This document shows positions 1-18,019 of a DNA stretch of 64,000 bases, one piece after another. Location: the NCBI RefSeq assembly GCF_901709675.1, contig NC_051093.1:5725053-5789052 (forward strand). The letters are read 5' to 3'. A program made the position numbers and the translations under genes. Numbering within the stretch: position 1 is the stretch's first letter; the number at the start of each line of letters is the position of its first letter. The notes under the pieces were generated by a model that saw only the letters and a program-made list of their open reading frames with translations, did not search any database and was not told the origin of the DNA. This DNA is from Syngnathus acus. Its lineage: Eukaryota > Chordata > Actinopteri > Syngnathiformes > Syngnathidae.

Positions 1-108
1 TAATTGGCAAAAGTTTTAACATACCCCTGCTGGCATGTTTGCTAAATGCATATTATGTAGTTCCTCTTCTGCGCCGACAAAACGATTCTTTTCTCTTTGC
101 CTGCTCAG

Positions 109-4751
<4,643 letters not shown>

Positions 4752-5100
4752 GCTCCTTACTTGAAGTCACGCAGGCCTCCACCCCACAGTTCCAAACCCA
4801 AGAGAGGATACACAGGAAGTAAATCATCTGGGGGGGGGGAAAGGACTGATGGGGTGTAAGTGTTTTGAGTCTGCTTGGTTCCTTGATTTATTTTAAAAAG
4901 TGATTATTATGCAGGGTTTGCATTTGTCTGCCACTGGAAGTGAGGTAAAGTTATTCGGCAAAGATGCTTGGCTTCTCTCCATCTTCTGCCTGAATGCTGG
5001 ACGGTGCTGACTGCAAGGCTGGATGCTTTGTTTTTCTTTTTCGCCAATGCTGCTCTGTACTTGCCATCAATTAAAAAACAACAACAGTAAACTCAGTGTT
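4752..5100 (+). other. CDK12 3' UTR with candidate poly(A) signal
   Basis: Follows the CDK12 stop codon at 4749-4751. A candidate polyadenylation hexamer ATTAAA lies at 5070-5075, followed by GT-rich sequence (CTCAGTGTTGTG), as expected of a downstream element. No open frame of note is present. Confidence 0.45.
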
Positions 5101-5699
5101 GTGACAAGCCTTATTAATACAGCCCATAGCGCTCATCCTCTGCTCTTTAAAACATAAAATCAGTCGCTCAGCGTTTCTGCTTGGTGAAGTATGAAGTTTA
5201 GTCGCACAAAAGAGACTCAAGCGCTTTTCCTGGAGGGCATTCAAAAGCCGTTCTTTGCCTCCTTGTGTGAGTGTGAGCTAAAAATGCTTTTCAAATTTTT
5301 TTTTTGGCCCAGTTATTTTCTAAATAACGAAAATAACTCGTTTGAAGAAAGTCGTAATATGGTCCATTGTTATCTTCAAATGAGAGCAATTCATGTGTCG
5401 AAGAGGAAAGCACATATTTTGTAATATATGTTTTGTGTGTTGAGTTTATTAAAAGAAGTTATGAGAGCAATTTAAGTCTGTTTGGAATATAAAGTAAACA
5501 GTGTGAATCACCTTCAAAGAGTTATTTGAAAAAATCAGTTTCCTATCTATTTTGCACTTTGACCCTGCACATTTTTGTAAACCAAAGACGAATCAAACAA
5601 TTCATATACAGAAACAAAATCCCTTTTATGGTGTTGAATTAGTAAAATGATTCATAATATTTTTTATGACCCTGACTACAGTCCTACAAAACAAACCAC

Positions 5700-5859
5700 G
5701 CGAATGTAGACCAATCAGCGTCCATCAGGAAGTGAAGCCGGAAGTGAAGCTTTAGACACAAGTAGATCGCCAAATTGATCGTCTCCGTTTTCAGAACGCT
5801 TTAAAATTATTATTTTTTACTTAATAGGGGCAGTATATCTTCTTTTGGAGACATTAGAG
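5700..5859 (+). promoter_or_regulatory. Promoter-like block with CCAAT and two ETS sites, ending in a splice donor
   Basis: Contains a CCAAT motif (ACCAATCAG, 5710-5718), then AGGAAGTGAAG and CCGGAAGTGAAG at 5728-5749, the ETS/GABP sites usual in housekeeping vertebrate promoters. About 110 bases downstream is a good splice donor, GAG/GTATGT, at 5859/5860. The arrangement looks like a promoter plus a short non-coding first exon on the plus strand. No downstream coding exon was recognised, so it may belong to a long non-coding RNA. Confidence 0.4.
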
Positions 5860-8389
5860 GTATGTAATGTCTTCTTTTGGTTTTCACTCATGTGGTTTTT
5901 GACAATAAGAAAGCCGGCGGCTACTTAGCTTAGCTGCTACAGGTACGACCCGCCTACTTGTTTAGTGTTGATCTGATTGGCAATGAAACATGAAGGTGCA
6001 ATTTATGTTAATACTGAACGTTTCAGAATTCATAGAAATGTTTGTAAAGTGACATCAATGACTTTTAAAAATAGCATTTCCTCCCTTAAATTCCAACCCA
6101 AGTTCGATCTCTTTATGGAGCTTCTGACACAGACATGAATAAACTGCTGATTGCCAGCTCTCTCGCGCGTTTTTGTGTGTGGATTGGCCTCATCCACACA
6201 TAGCTCCTCAGTTGGCAGGCTAACAGAGACGCTTAGCCCTCTTGGCCCAAAGCGTGCAGCTGAGGCCTCTGGGTGAAAGATGCATTCATTGAGTGGCTCA
6301 CCTGCCCTCCAGCACCAGCTCACTGTTAATGTGTGTGTGTGCGTGTATGTGCAGCTGTGCACGCGTGCATGACTATTGTGTATGTTTCTGTCTGATGCCT
6401 TCACCCGCCGGGACTGGGGATAATAGTGGAAGTGCCCGTAGGGAGGAGTGGGCACTGCCACTGCCAAGTCACAGAGACCGGGCGAATAAATCAGCAGGGC
6501 GAGGCGAAGGAGGCGCGCGCCATCAATCAGAAGGGCACCTTATGGAGGGTGGGGTGGGGGCAGTGCCCATAAACGTGCCAGGCTGAAGCATGTTGTCACC
6601 ATTCCGCAGACAGGCGACATGGTAATGGAACGTGGCTTCCATTTTGAATGTCGGCGAGCTTGACAAACAATAGCAGCGGTTTGTCAGGTGTCTCGCTTTC
6701 AATGGATTTAACTCCCTCGTTTACCACCTAAGATGATTGGCACGATTTGTTAAAAGCTGACGCCAAACAAAGGCTAATGGCCGGAACTATGGATGGCGTT
6801 TAGCGGCAATCTCTGCGGTCGTCCTTCATGTTGCCACGGCAAACAATGCGAGGTTGAACAGCGAGCGCATTTCATTTGGCGGCAAACGCTCACTCAGGAT
6901 GATTGAAGGGCAAAGGTGATTTATAACGTGGTAAAAAAAAATTAAAAAATGTCTGTCTCTCTGCCTATCCGTGTCTTTTCTTTTGCAATTTGTCTTTCAG
7001 TCCACCCACCCTTCCAACTCTATCTTCCCATTTGGGGTCCTTCTGTCCTCCACATATCTGTCAGTCAGCCCGTCCATCCATCTGAGCATCCGTCTGTCTG
7101 TAATTTCGATCTGTGTGTCCATTTGTCTCATCTGTCTGTTCATTCCCCCATCCTCTCAGTATTTCTGACATTCCATCATCCTTCAATCTATCTTCATCCC
7201 TGTGTTTGTCGGTGTATCGATAATTATGTTCAAAGTTAGACACTTTATAGGTGTGATCTATCCCCGTTAAAAATGTCTGCCATGATTCCCAGAAGTGAAA
7301 TATTCTTTACTGCGAGTCACACAGTGTGTTTTATAGACGCCCTAACTGCGTCTCACTTCGCTCCTCACTTTATAGTTTTGCTTGAGAGAAGCGTCTGCCA
7401 TGACACACACACACACACTCACCTACTCATTATTATTTCGCCGTCGCTCCGTGGCAGCGAGGCCTCATTGGAAGTTTTTAGGAGGTGCAGATGTGCGCTG
7501 ATGTCACAGACGGCGGGTCAGGAGACGAGGCGTACTCCGGGATAACGGCTTCCTGCTTTTTGGAATAAATCCAAATCTTGTGGCAGATTCGCCATCAAGG
7601 AGTTTGCACATTAAGATGCTGTTTTGGTTATATTTTTGATACTATGACATGATTTCTATATTATTATCGCAATGTTGCAAATATCATACTAGTCACTTGT
7701 CAAAAAATTTACTGTATAGCCTCTGATTTATTTTTAATCTCCTTCGGACAGAGTCAAAGTCTCGGCATGACGCAGCATTTCCATCAGGCCTCATCGCCTT
7801 CGACTTCCCGTGCAGACGTCGCTTTAAGGCAGGAGGGGCTGATGGGAAAGCAGTCAGCCAAGAGGGTGGAGCTGGTGAGTAAGTGTGTGTGTGTGTGTTG
7901 GGGTGGGGGACGTTGGGTGTGTCGACGGGCCCTGCAGGACCATTTGTGCTGAAGCTCATTTGCGCAGCGACACTTAATTGGCTACAACAATTAATTAATG
8001 TGTTGGAAAGTTGGCACAAAAAGTTCATTTAAGAGGGTTTTAATAAGCAATTAGAGGAAAAGCAGCGAAGAGGGGGGAATTAGCGGGCGCCAGCGTCTGG
8101 CACGTCCGACTATAAGCGAAGGCACTGCTTGTTTTTTTTTTTCCTTTCCTCCTCGCTGACCTCTCACGTTTTTGGGAGGGGCTGACGAACGGCCGGGCCG
8201 CCATTGGAACTCTATTATGCGCCTTTCAGGGGTTCTCGCTGCGTTCCTCCAAGTGCCTTCAAAGCCATCGTGACCTTATATTGTGTCCGCGTCACCCCCC
8301 CCGACTGCGTGGCCCCTCCCTGCGCCACCTCTTGTACCGCCGCCCGGTGTAAACTATCGCATGACTAATGAGCGGAGCAGGTTGGAATC

Positions 8390-8550
8390 CTAGGGAAGAT
8401 GTCCTTGGAAGACGAATGCATTTTGCGGCGGAATAATTAGCTTAATTAACAAATTCTGCATGCATATTCATCAGCCTATTAATGTCCGCGTTGCGCCCTG
8501 CTTGATGAGCAACACAATAATAAGCGCTTCATTTGCATATGTATGTTCAC
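8390..8550. promoter_or_regulatory. Enhancer-like AT-rich block with homeodomain and POU sites
   Basis: A dense cluster of homeodomain and POU words: GGAATAATTAGCTTAATTAA at 8430-8449, TGCATGCATATTCAT at 8457-8471, CCTATTAATG at 8475-8484 and CATTTGCATATG (octamer core ATTTGCAT) at 8530-8541. The sequence is of high complexity, not simple repeat, and lies in the desert downstream of NEUROD2. Regulatory function is an inference from composition only. Confidence 0.35.
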
Positions 8551-10224
8551 ACTCATGCCCCCTCTTAAAAAATAAAAATGTTGCTCAGGAAGATCTAATA
8601 AGCTCGCTGAAAATCGTCTGATATGTCCGTATCGGTGGGGGCCGTCGGGAACTGTGTTGACGTGATTAGAGGAGCTTCATTTAGTCTGTTTGTCTTACGG
8701 GGGAAACTCTGAAAATGTGCATCTTTGCTAGTATCTCATTTGTGGTGCTGCCGGATATCAGATGGAGCTAAATGAGATTCGAAATGTGTTTGTGTGCGCG
8801 TGAATGTATATTTGTGTGTGTGTGAGACTCGTCGACTGCATTCCTGCTTCCCGCTTCCTGTTTGCTTCCCTCGTCTTATTTATTCATTCGTGCCCATCAG
8901 ACTTGTCTAACTTATTCATCCCTCGCTTTTGAAGTTGGGCTGATGAAGTGCGTGATTGCGTTTGTGTATTTGCGAGTTCCCCTCCGATGACAGGTGCTTT
9001 ATTCTGAAAGGAACACTCAAGCTAGAAGGGACGGCAACGAACCAGTAGCGTCCTTTTATTTCCTTGATTTGTGTTTACGCTTGAAGGGCTTGTCGAGCGC
9101 GTTTGTGTTTGCTTTCACGCCGGATTTGTATGTCGAGTCGCAGGGACTGTATTTGTGTGTTAGCTTCTGTCAATGTGTGTGTGTGTTGCACATTTCCTGA
9201 GAGGCTGCCCGTGTGTACGTGTGTGTATTTGCGCTCGTCTCTTTGAGTTCCACTTGTACCCTCTCGTTGTCGGGTGTGTTTAACCGGCTCTCCTGCGCAC
9301 AAACCCGACCCGGACGTGGGACGGGCCTTTTTCATGGCGTCTTTTTTTGAGGCGATGTGTGTGTCTGTGTGTGTTCATGATGCCAGCTTGCCTTCAGACA
9401 GCAGCAGTTTGCCGAGTGAGAATTAAAAGTAGGGAGAGATGCCAAGCGAGTCCCCTGAGACACATAGAAGAAACGGAAGAGGAGAATAAAAAAAAGAGAG
9501 GATTTTTAAACACACACATGCACACACATTTGTAATCATCATAGAAAGAAAGGAAGAGAACATCACACTTTGTCCTCTGTGGCCACTTCCTGTCGGTGGA
9601 AAGGGCACCTGTCCATATATTTTTGTCCATTTTAGTGTAGTGTCAAGATGGCCGCCACCTTCCTCTCCCTCCCCGCCTCCTTGTCTGTCTGTCTGGGTCT
9701 CGGCGGTCCGGGCGAGGTGACACCCAGTGTGCCGTCATGTGACACCGAGCTGTCACCTCCCACATCCCCCGCATCACACCTCTGCCCCCTGCTGGGCCGG
9801 ACCCGTCAACACACACACGCACACGGCCTGACACCTCCTTCTCTGTGGGAAGCAAACATCACTTTGGAATTCTTCAATGATGTAACTTTTGCATGGACAC
9901 AAAATTGAATTTGCTTTTTGTAATATTTTTAGTTTGCATTAACTGCAAGGCACTTAAATTCACTTCAAGAGTTGGGGCTAATTCCAAAAATGCAGATTGA
10001 CTTTTTGGATCCCAAGGGAACATTTCTAAGCATTGCAGGCTTCAAATCAAAAGCCTTGCCAAAGGTGACAGGAAGTGAGGTGGTGAATAAATCAGGTGTG
10101 AACGTTTCCAGGAAGTTGGCAGGCGGCGCCCACCGGTGAGGCGTCCCACTTGACATCTCGGGCGCCCTCGGACCAAAGCGGGCGCTCGGACCGGCGCCAC
10201 GAGCCTGGCCGCTGCCCGCCTCTT

Positions 10225-10350
10225 CTGTGGCGATTGAGATATTTTCGCATTAGTTGGTGTCAGGAGTAAATTAGAGGCCAGATCTGTTTTCTAATCAGAG
10301 CACAAGCAGCGTGTTAGAGGAATTAGGGCGACAGCTGCCGGGAGCTTTTT
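10225..10350. promoter_or_regulatory. Enhancer-like block with E-box and homeodomain words
   Basis: High-complexity sequence containing GCATTAGTTGG, TAAATTAGAGG, TCTAATCAGAG, GAATTAGGGCG and an E-box CAGCTG (10332-10337). It stands out from the microsatellite-rich surroundings and resembles vertebrate conserved non-coding elements. Conservation could not be tested here. Confidence 0.25.
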
Positions 10351-13300
10351 ATTCCTCTCTGCCTCAGCCAGAGACAGGCGGACCCCAGCTCAGGGACCAC
10401 CTCTTTACCACAGCCACCTGTCAACACCGCCATGCATGTGTGCATGTGTGTGCGCCCTCATAGACATCCTCACAGTCGTGCGAGTCCATCGCCGCTCGCT
10501 TGCACGCGCCAACGCCGTCTGCCGCGCTGACCCGCCGCCATCTTGGAAATGAAATGACAGTGCAGGTTGTTTGCGTGCACGTAGGCACGCACAAAGTTAT
10601 AGATTCTAGCTTTAGCAACCGTGGCTAAAAACAGCTTGTCTGAAAAATGAAAAATCTCTGCAACAGTTGGAAGTTATACTGAATTACTCACAGAGCTGAT
10701 GAACTGCATTTTGGTCAGGATCCGAACTTCAACCCTCCTTGTTTGCCATTCCACTTTTAAACATGACCTGTAATTGAATTAAAATGTCACCGCTGAACAA
10801 TTTGGTTTTGCAGTTGGCGAATTAAAAGACAAAGTCAAGGACAATCACAATTTTTTTTTTTTTTGTGGACAGAATCTAAAGGTGTTGGCATTCAGGTCGG
10901 GCGCTGTGACACTAAAAGAGGACGACGAACGATTCCCGTGAAGATGGATGATGAAAACGTGAGTGTTGTGAGCCACTCTGTGCTGATGATGATGTCTCTG
11001 GTGGGCCCAACTGTGGGAGAGTGAGAGGTGTGGGAGATGGCGTGGTAACGCACACACAACAAAACGCACTTGGTTCCCAAATGTCACTTCCCTGTGGTGT
11101 GAGCTCCCATTTTTTTCTAATCCTACACACTGCATATACTTTTAAAATGTTCTTAAGTGACATATTATTATCATTATTAAGCATTCATTTTGTATTAGTT
11201 CACTATCAAAAAAATAAATATTTTTAGCATTTTTTAAATTAATTTTCTAGTTTTGTAAAAATCATTGTTTTCAAAATTATTTGATTTATTTATATTGACC
11301 ATATGATTTTACTATTCATCTAAATGGTCCAGGCAATATTATGTTTTTTATTTATTTTTTTGATCATTTCCCTATGCTTGTTTTATTATATCCATGCAAA
11401 AAAAAGCGTGAAGTCAACTTGTTATACACACATAGCATATTATGTTTTGTTTTAAAAGTGTGAAAAAAAACAACATTGCACCTACATTGCACCAGAAATA
11501 ACCTGGTAGCAGCGAGCTATTAATACCATTTTAATTTGGAATTCGATTATCGGCACGCACTCACACAAGCCCACTTGTGTGAACATTAAGCTAAATGACG
11601 CAGTAGCGTGACCCATCTGGACCGGGAAGACGAAAAGCTCGTGTCGTCCTCTTTGAACTTCCATTTCCATCTCGTGGCTGCCGATGCTAATTTGCCGCTC
11701 ATAGGATGCGCACATTGTGTCATAAATAGAGCGAGAGTGGCGTTGGCGGGCCTGGACGTGAGCCAGCTCTGCACCAGCTCACTGGTTGAATTATTAACAC
11801 CGACTGTGTGTGTGTGTGTGTGTGTGGAGGGGGCACGACGAAGAATAGATTTTTCCAAACAGAACGGGAGAATTTGGGATAAGTGCAGGAAATAAAGCCC
11901 TGGATGGCGGCGGCATACTAATGATTGTGTGGTGTGTGTGTAGCAGAGCGAGGGGTGGGGAAGAGCGATGGCGAGATATCAGGGAACGTTGGTTCCGATC
12001 CAAAGAGTTAATGTTGCGCTCATTGATGGATAGAGTGCCAGCGAGGAGGCTCCGTACAAAAGATGGATGGAGATTAAACTGCCCGCCTCTCCCGGCGCTT
12101 TTGCTACTGCTGTACGGGGTCGTTTTGATCAGAAAATCTTGACTTCAATGACTTAAAACCGTTGATATTTAGGGTTTGAATGCTAGTGGTAGAAAATATC
12201 AATGTTGATTTTCGATAGTTCATAAATCCCACATTAATATTGTCACATGTGACAAATACAGTATGATACATCATATCAATTTTCTTGAGACATGAGCTAT
12301 CTAGCAGCTAGCATTCAAATGATCAATTTTCCTTGACAAACACAAAATCTATATTACCATGATACAGTGTTTATTTACCACTATGCTGTGTCAATATCGT
12401 CATTCTTGTTCGTTTGTGATTTGAAAAAGAATAAACGCGGCGCTAGCTAATGTATGCTAGCAGCTAACATTTCATTTTTGCAGTTTCCCCTTAATTGATG
12501 ATTATAATATGGGCATGTATTCATATGGTTTGTTCCCTAATACAGTATCCATCGACCATCATATTGATATTGTCGTTTGAACTAAGAATAGTTGCATATT
12601 TTTGGTCGCATTCTATTTTTTGTCTTTTTTGAGGCCACCACGCACACTTTCCCCATCTTCCTCCTCTGGTGGGGGCATCGAAGGGGTGAAGTGATCTGTG
12701 TGAAAGCCTCCTGTTCGATGCGCTGAGGCAGAGGAGGATTGTGGGTAGTGGCTGTCTGCAGGGGTTGGTGGGGGAGGGCGGCGACGGCGATGAAGGGGAG
12801 GGGCGGGATGGGTTGCCGGGGCGGGCGGCAGCAGATGGCGTGCCACACTGCGAGGGCCGTCGGCTGGCATCCAGAAGAGGAGGAGGAGGGAGGGAAGGGA
12901 TTGGAGGGGCACCGCTCCCAAAGTGCCAGCAGGCATCAGGGGAAGGAGAGCGGGGAGGCAGAGGTGAGGGGCTTCGGCGGGAGAGGCGGCTGCTAGACAT
13001 TGTCAGATTAAAGCTCATAAGCGGGATTGCGCCGCTAATTGCGGAAGAACAACAACCAACGCAAATTTATCCTTCAAGAGTCACGAGCCGCCGTTGACCT
13101 TCCATGCGGTGTCTGAAAATGGCCTCCTACGCCGGCGTCGGGTTGGCGTACGACATGCACTGTGACAAGCTGCTCCGATGTGACACGAGTTTGGCAAACG
13201 CGGTTCCCCAGATCGTTGATGTCCACGAATGCCCCCTTGACACTTGAGACCACGGCTGTCCCAAATTTTTCTTCCAAGGGCTGCGTAAAGCACGCTAATA

Positions 13301-13934
13301 TTCTTAAATGTGACGAACTTCCGGCAAACATTTTGTTTGCGGAAAGCGGCGTGGCCTAATTAATAAACGTTATTTTGGTAAACATGATAGAAAAGCGACG
13401 GCATCAAAAATGCTCACGCAGCTGCCGTGCACGTTTGTTTGTTTTTTCGCCTAGAAAACTCCCGTCACGCTCACTCCAGAGACGGGCCGTAAATATTTCA
13501 TTTCCCGTTGTCATTTCGCATTCACACGCGCACGCGGGATGCTAATGCTAACCCACATCTTCCGACCTGTGCTGGAATACACACACAAAAACACGCGTGT
13601 TTGCTAGGCCGCACTCCTGGGTCGATCATTTGACCTAGTTGTTGTCAAGACGCACATTTGACACTATTCTGAGAGATTGGTCGCAGCTTTGTGAGGCGAT
13701 GGCTTTGTTTGCATTCTGGCGCCTGGCATCACCTGCAAGTATTGCAGAAAATGAGCCCGCGTCTAATTAAGGAGCACTTTCAGTCGAGCGTGCACATACA
13801 CACACAGACGCACAAAAACATTGCAACCCAAGACGGTTTGAACAGATGTTGAGGAATTTAACATGCAAAAGGGAAGTGGGACTCCCCCCACGGTGTACTC
13901 CACCTCTCCTCATGCACACTTTCACACTCCACAT

Positions 13935-14473
13935 CAGGACTGGGCAAACTTTTGCTGTTCAGCTGATACATTTAAATTTTAAAGCACAAGGTCGGGTCAG
14001 ACCATTCCTAGATGAGGTACAAAAACACTTAGGTGGTATTTTTTTTGTTACTATTTATGTATTTATATATTTTTTTATTTATCTGTTTTGATTGTATTAT
14101 AGAAATGATAAATAAAAAACTGTTTTATTAATATAAAAATACTGATAGAGTTTTGCATTTTATTCTTTATACATTTTTTGAATTTTAATTAGTTCAAATT
14201 AATTAAACTATAACTAATATAGTCAACTAAATAAAATTCAAAAGTAGGGGACATTAATTTGATTTAAAAAAAATATATTTGCACATGAATATAATGAATT
14301 AAATGATTATTTTATTTGAAAAAAACCACATAAATGGTTTATTTTGCAATTAAAGTTTCAGCCCATTTAAATTGAGAATAAAATCACATGACGAATATTG
14401 CTGGATATGAACGTCCAGTGGTCTAAATTTAAGTGCTTTAGGTGGCACGTGGGCCACACTTTGCACACCCCTG
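13935..14473. mobile_element. hAT-like non-autonomous transposon with 8-base target duplication
   Basis: The left end reads CAGGACTGGGCAAA; the right end on the minus strand reads CAGGGGTGTGCAAA. Subterminal GTGCTTTA/TTTAAAGCAC words also pair. It is flanked by CTCCACAT (13927-13934) and CTCCACTT (14474-14481), an 8-base duplication with one mismatch, which is the hAT signature. The interior is AT-rich with no transposase frame. Length is 539 bases. Confidence 0.8.
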
Positions 14474-16149
14474 CTCCACTTGTATCTCCATATTTGACAC
14501 CACAAAGATGTACATGCACCAACACAAACACCGCACCCCTCCCTTTCCCCCATCAAGCCCCCAGGGTGCAGCCCCCACTCCCTCTCATAAGGGGGCACCA
14601 TGTGGCACTTTATCCCCCCTGGCACAAGGTAGCCCCTCTGCCAGCCCCACATTGTCCGCTGCCTGCTGGAGAGCACGTGCCCGCAACGTGCCCCCACCTT
14701 CACCCACTGCCTTTTATCATGTTTACCGTACATGGAGACGGATGCTCGCGTTAGGGGTCTCCAAAGCGCCCACCTGAGATAAATGGGCTGTGCGTGCAGG
14801 TGACACACCGTTGGGAAATGGTCTTTTTGTACCGTGCCAAAATTTCCATACTCTGTCAAACTCCAGTAGCTAAACTATTGTTTTAAAGTGCTGGCGTGTG
14901 TGGAAATTTAGCATAACAGGTTGCTATAAATGATCAAATAAAATTGGGGGTTTACTCAAAGCTAATGCTTGAAATATACCAAGCTAGCATTGTCGTCTTT
15001 CCTGAATCATACATGTTTTCATCATTATTACTCTGTGTAGCATTTTGTGTCATAATATTTTCCCACGCAGGAGGAAATCGCATTATCACCACGCGTGGTG
15101 TAAATATTTTTTTTTCTGCTCATATTCTAAGCCGAAGGCTGCAAAAAAAAGCATCTTAATTTAATTACATTTGACAAAAATCACTCAAATTACTGCGTAA
15201 CAGAATGCGCAACAGCTCGCGTCAACAACAAATGCAGCTGGGAATTAAATAAAAGAAACAATTTGAGAAGGACGTGGACAGAAATGCATAAAGCAAAGAT
15301 TTATTGAAGCGCTCGACTTTGACTTTGAATGCATGATATCATAAATAACAGTGAGATTAAAAGTGTCAGAAAGTTTGCTTTGTAAACTTTTTTTTTTTTT
15401 TTTTTTAATAGACCCAAATACCAGCACCATGGCACAGCTGCTCCGCGGGGCCCAACGGGGCCTCGTAGCGTCGGGGCTCTCGCTAGCCTCGTCTCTCTCC
15501 TCCGTGTTCTCGGGTGAGAATTAGCCGGCTTTAGCGCTCGCCTCGCCTGCTAATCTCTTAATCTGCGGTGGTGAAGGAGGAGGAAGGCTTTACTTCTTCT
15601 TGGCACTCCAGGAACAAACACAACAATCCAGCAACAGCAAAAAAAAAAATACCACAAAGAAAAGTTTTTATTGAATGTTATTTCAAGCTTGAAGGGCCAC
15701 GTTTGTTTTTCCCTTTATTCGTAAATAGTTTGTGATCTCACCTCATTCAACAAACTAGTCGAGATGGATTTAGATCAGGGGACATATTTTTCAATCGATT
15801 AACTAACCCTAACCCATTCGTAAAATGACCTGTTAAGAAAAATCTGGCTCCAACTTTTAACTCAAATTAAATTTTTGAAGAAACCACCGCGCCCAAGGAA
15901 GAACAACCAATCAGGGATGGAAAGCGTGACCCCCCACCCCAGCATCCTTCCGCAAACCTGCTTCCTTGGGCTTCAGTTGCTGAAACCATGGCGGAATATC
16001 CACCTCTGGTTAGTAACAACAGTTGAAGTTTACTTTAAATTCCGTATTGTAGTCGATTGAAGTTAAACAGGTTGAATGGAAGACCCTTGAAATGGCGAGA
16101 ATCAAAATGGTGGGTGGAGCACGGCGAGTTTGAGCCTAGCACGGCGAGG

Positions 16150-16275
16150 GCCAACTAATGAATATCTAATGTGCGGCTGCACGGGAGCTCTTAATGCCCC
16201 CCTAATCCTCCCCAGCCCCGAGTGTCCTGAGCCTGTTAATCAGAACCCTTTAAACCTTTAATCTGTGGCACTCCA
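16150..16275. promoter_or_regulatory. Enhancer-like block with homeodomain words
   Basis: High-complexity block with CTAATGAATATCTAATG, CTTAATGCC, CCTAATCC, TGTTAATCAG and CCTTTAATC in about 120 bases, several of them TAAT cores. Similar in look to other candidate elements around NEUROD2. The function is inferred only from composition. Confidence 0.22.
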
Positions 16276-18019
16276 ACACGCCGACCTGCCAGCGCCCCAC
16301 CACACCACCCCGAAACCCGTCGAAGGTCTCCTCCTCTCTACTCCCCTCTTGACGCAGACACATGTGACATATTGAGCGCCTGCAGCCAGATTCTTCCCCA
16401 TGAGCGGCATTCCAGAGCAGGCCGTCCCGCGGGACCCTCGGTAGCGCGCTTGGGGGGGGACTGGGTTAACTTGTTAATGCTAAAGTGTGCTGGGTCCTGA
16501 TGATTGGATTTAGTCTCTGCTGCTACTTCAGGGGGGCAGGAAAATATGCCCAGTGATTGAAAAAAATATATTTTTGTATATTTTGGCTATAACATGGTGA
16601 TATTCTCCAAATATTACGTTGAGAGGGAAAAAAAGGAATTACCATTTCCAACTCTTCTTTCAGTTTTTATTTTGTTTTATTTGTTATGTGCTCCTTTTTA
16701 CCACACAAATTTGAGGAAGTTTGCAATTATGGTTGCTCACAAATTCTTTTTTTATAGCCCTAAAATTGAGGTTTGTGTCAATTCTAACACCCTTTCTCCA
16801 CATATCTTGTTTTGTATCTTCTATTTTTTCTGCTTTTGTCCTCTCCTGGCTTTTATTTCTTCTTCTTTTTCTTCCTCCCCTTCTGCCTGCTGGTGAATAT
16901 TTCATTGGCAGTGTGGGGCTGGTACATTAACCAGCGGTGCCAGTCGAGCTCCCTGCTTGTGGCTGTATAAAAATAAACACACTCTAGTTGTAATGAACAG
17001 ATGTCACAGAATTTACCCCCACACCCCCTCAACCACTACCTCTACAGCCCCCCCCCCCCTTCATCACACACACATACACACTTGAACCTCCTCTCCCGTC
17101 TCTCCTCCTCTTCATCTCTGCTCAGGCATAAGGAAGGGCGCACACGCAGTTCACGCCTGGAAGAAAATACAGCAGAACCATTAAGGTCCAGTGATTTTTT
17201 TTCCCCCCCACATCGGGAATAATAGAAAAATCTGTGTGAACCTGTTTCATTAATATGGCTAATATAAAATTTGGCAAAAATATAATCACATAATAAATTG
17301 CAATCACAACATTGAGGGGGAAAAATGTGTGTTTTGCTGCACTTAATTGAAGGTTTATAATTAGCGTAACATCTATGCTAATTTTTGTTAGCCAGTGTTT
17401 CATTATGTGTTAGCATTAAGCAAGCACATTTTCTTGTGCTTGTTTTAGAATTTTGCTGAGCTAAAATCTTGTGTGATGTCACCCATTTTATTGCTATATC
17501 GCTGCAGTTGTTTTTACAAGTGACTTTCATGACATCCTCTCTGGTGCCCATTTTGATGCCACACGTGTGTGTGTGTGTGCTCGCACATGCCCGTCCATCC
17601 CCCTTGTCACCATCCCGCTCTTTTTTTTTTTCCCGCCATTGAGCGCATGCCAGTGTGGTGTGTTTGCTGGCTGACAGCAGCCAAGGAGAGACCATTGTTC
17701 TCCTCGTACCCAGAGACCCTCCCCTGCCAAGTCTGAGATGAGAAGCCCTCTCCAGTGCTAACTCCCTTGCAGTCGGGCATCACGCAGCAAAACACACACA
17801 CTCACGCACACAAATGCGCGCCAGGTGGGAGGGTGATAGCATGCTAAAACTTGGTCAGATACATCGAGAGAGGTCTGTTAGGTACCCATGCTGCAAAAAA
17901 ATAAGCCATGTCAAAAGGTCTGAGTGTATTTGCTACATTAAGAAGCCATGCAGTGTTTGGTGCGAAAAAACTCCCAAAAAGTTTTATCTATAGCATAATA
18001 TGAATCCAGCTCTGCCCCC

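Noticed and set aside
12521-13097. Overlapping frames of up to 165 codons on both strands near 12.5-13.1 kb
   Set aside because: Purine/pyrimidine-biased low-complexity sequence (GGAGG/CCTCC); residues are mostly G, R, E or P, S and no family pattern is visible.
14350-14859. Minus-strand frame of 169 codons
   Set aside because: It runs across the right end of the hAT-like MITE and C-rich DNA, with no recognisable domain.
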